From: Massilia sp. NR 4-1
Lineage (GTDB): Bacteria; Pseudomonadota; Gammaproteobacteria; Burkholderiales; Burkholderiaceae_D
Assembly: GCF_001191005.1 (NCBI RefSeq)
Contig: NZ_CP012201.1
Coordinates: forward strand, 1,240,001-1,304,000
DNA: 64,000 nucleotides
Direction of reading: 5' to 3'
Under the pieces are notes generated by a model that was not told the DNA's origin, made no database searches, and saw nothing but the letters and a program-made list of their open reading frames with translations. Positions 63,266 to 64,000 of the stretch are shown piece after piece. The translations under genes were made by a program, and so were the position numbers. Within the stretch, counting starts at the first letter, position 1. The number at the start of each line of letters is the position of its first letter.

Positions 63266-64000
63266 TTGAAGGTGCGATTTTCTTTGCAAATTATGCTGAC
63301 TGCGGTGTTGTCGGGCGTCACAATGCTTGGCAATGCCGCCACCTCCGCATCCACGGCCCAGTTCACGGCAAAACTTTACACGGAGGGCTTGGGGCGCATA
63401 CCAGACCAGAGTGGCTGGCGCGGCAATTTGAACTATTGGGGCAGTGTGCCCTGCAACGCCGCCAACTTAAAGGCTTCGGCACGCGACATCCTGTCTTCAT
63501 CCGAATTCCTCTCGACATCCCCCAGCAACCACGAACGCGCTTTTCGTCTCTATCGCGCGGCGCTGCACCGCGATGCCAGCGTTAGCGAGTTGAACAATAC
63601 GATCAGCCAGCTGAATGGCGGAACGAGCTGGGTCGCGGTCATCGACAATCTGCTCAACAGCGCTGAATTTGCCAATCGCGTGCCGCTGTATTGCAGCGGC
63701 CGCCCAAGCGGTTGGCAAGCAACGCCGCCGGGCAATCTGGTGCTGACCAGCACCGGAGCGGTGAAAGACGAAGCCTCTTTACGCGCAGCCTTACAAAGCG
63801 CCACACCGGGAATGACGGTCTTCCTGGAGCAAGGGGCGACGATCTTGCTTTCACAACCGATCAATATTCCAAGCGGGGTGGTCCTCGCAACCGTGGGGGA
63901 GCCCGGCTCTGGAAAGGCGCCGCTGCTGGCGCGCATTGCGCGTAATGCGGCGTTTACCGCCCCCATGATCAATATGCAGGATAACTCGAAGCTGACCAGT
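63266..64000 (+). CDS. Secreted DUF4214 / beta-helix-like protein, 3' end outside window
   Basis: An open frame running off the right edge. The first 25 residues form a signal peptide (VRFSLQIMLTAVLSGVTML, cleavage near GNAATSA). A DUF4214-like unit follows (FTAKLYTEGLGRIPDQSGW, then ILSSSEF and FRLYRAALHRDASVSE), ending in a Cys. Next comes VLTSTGAVKDEASLRAALQSATPG, a common entry segment of right-handed beta-helix proteins such as pectate-lyase-like folds. I propose TTG at 63266, because GGAG lies seven bases upstream; the ATG at 63254 has no such site. Function is unknown; an extracellular polysaccharide-related protein is plausible. Confidence 0.7.
   Translation, partial: MKVRFSLQIMLTAVLSGVTMLGNAATSASTAQFTAKLYTEGLGRIPDQSGWRGNLNYWGSVPCNAANLKASARDILSSSEFLSTSPSNHERAFRLYRAALHRDASVSELNNTISQLNGGTSWVAVIDNLLNSAEFANRVPLYCSGRPSGWQATPPGNLVLTSTGAVKDEASLRAALQSATPGMTVFLEQGATILLSQPINIPSGVVLATVGEPGSGKAPLLARIARNAAFTAPMINMQDNSKLTS

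Overview
This high-GC window looks like the chromosome of an Oxalobacteraceae-type betaproteobacterium (Massilia/Duganella/Janthinobacterium group). That placement is inferred from codon bias, housekeeping gene order (queE-queD-tadA; an ABC-F gene with nadA-nadC) and an extragenic palindrome of a kind I associate with this family. No rRNA, tRNA, CRISPR array or insertion sequence was seen.

Region 1 (1-32338) is one plus-strand operon for a hybrid polyketide/peptide; the left edge cuts into its first gene. The order is: modular type I PKS (AT-KR-ACP / KS-AT-KR-ACP / a third KS-AT-KR-carrier module whose three catalytic domains all look damaged), NRPS 1 (TubC-type docking, C-A-T-C plus a degenerate A and no carrier), a 2-oxoglutarate/Fe(II) hydroxylase, a tripartite exporter (HlyD/MacA-like adaptor, ABC ATPase, duplicated FtsX-type permease, TolC-like channel), an Sfp-type phosphopantetheinyl transferase, a MalS-like GH13 enzyme, a GT4 glycosyltransferase, and NRPS 2 (C with a lost catalytic His, A, T, terminal C; no thioesterase). 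Genes overlap or are at most about 65 bases apart. The main point of interest is complementary degeneration: NRPS 1 ends in an intact C plus a dead A, while NRPS 2 begins with a dead C plus an intact A-T, so one working module seems to be split across two proteins. The preceding PKS module appears to be non-elongating. The second A domain has a glycine-like specificity code.

Region 2 (32349-39115) holds an M16 zinc protease, a divergently transcribed serralysin-like RTX protease with a DUF4214 tail, a PAS-GGDEF cyclase and a NarL/DegS-type histidine kinase without a nearby regulator.

Region 3 (39319-49605) is mostly housekeeping: queE-queD-tadA (queuosine precursor and wobble inosine), an alpha/beta hydrolase with an LD-carboxypeptidase, a convergent sterol-desaturase-family membrane enzyme, two paralogous coiled-coil/membrane mini-proteins flanking a FabMG-like putative enoyl reductase, and ybiT-nadA-nadC.

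Region 4 (49629-64000) contains a terminator and an 18-bp perfect palindrome, an ArsR-SRPBCC pair with a probably leaderless, autoregulated promoter, a GST, a large GGDEF-EAL-REC protein with altered active sites, an MHS-family transporter, a thiolase/SDR/MDR lipid or ketone catabolic operon ending in a GNAT gene, a regulator paired with a beta-propeller protein, and the start of a secreted DUF4214/beta-helix protein cut by the right edge.
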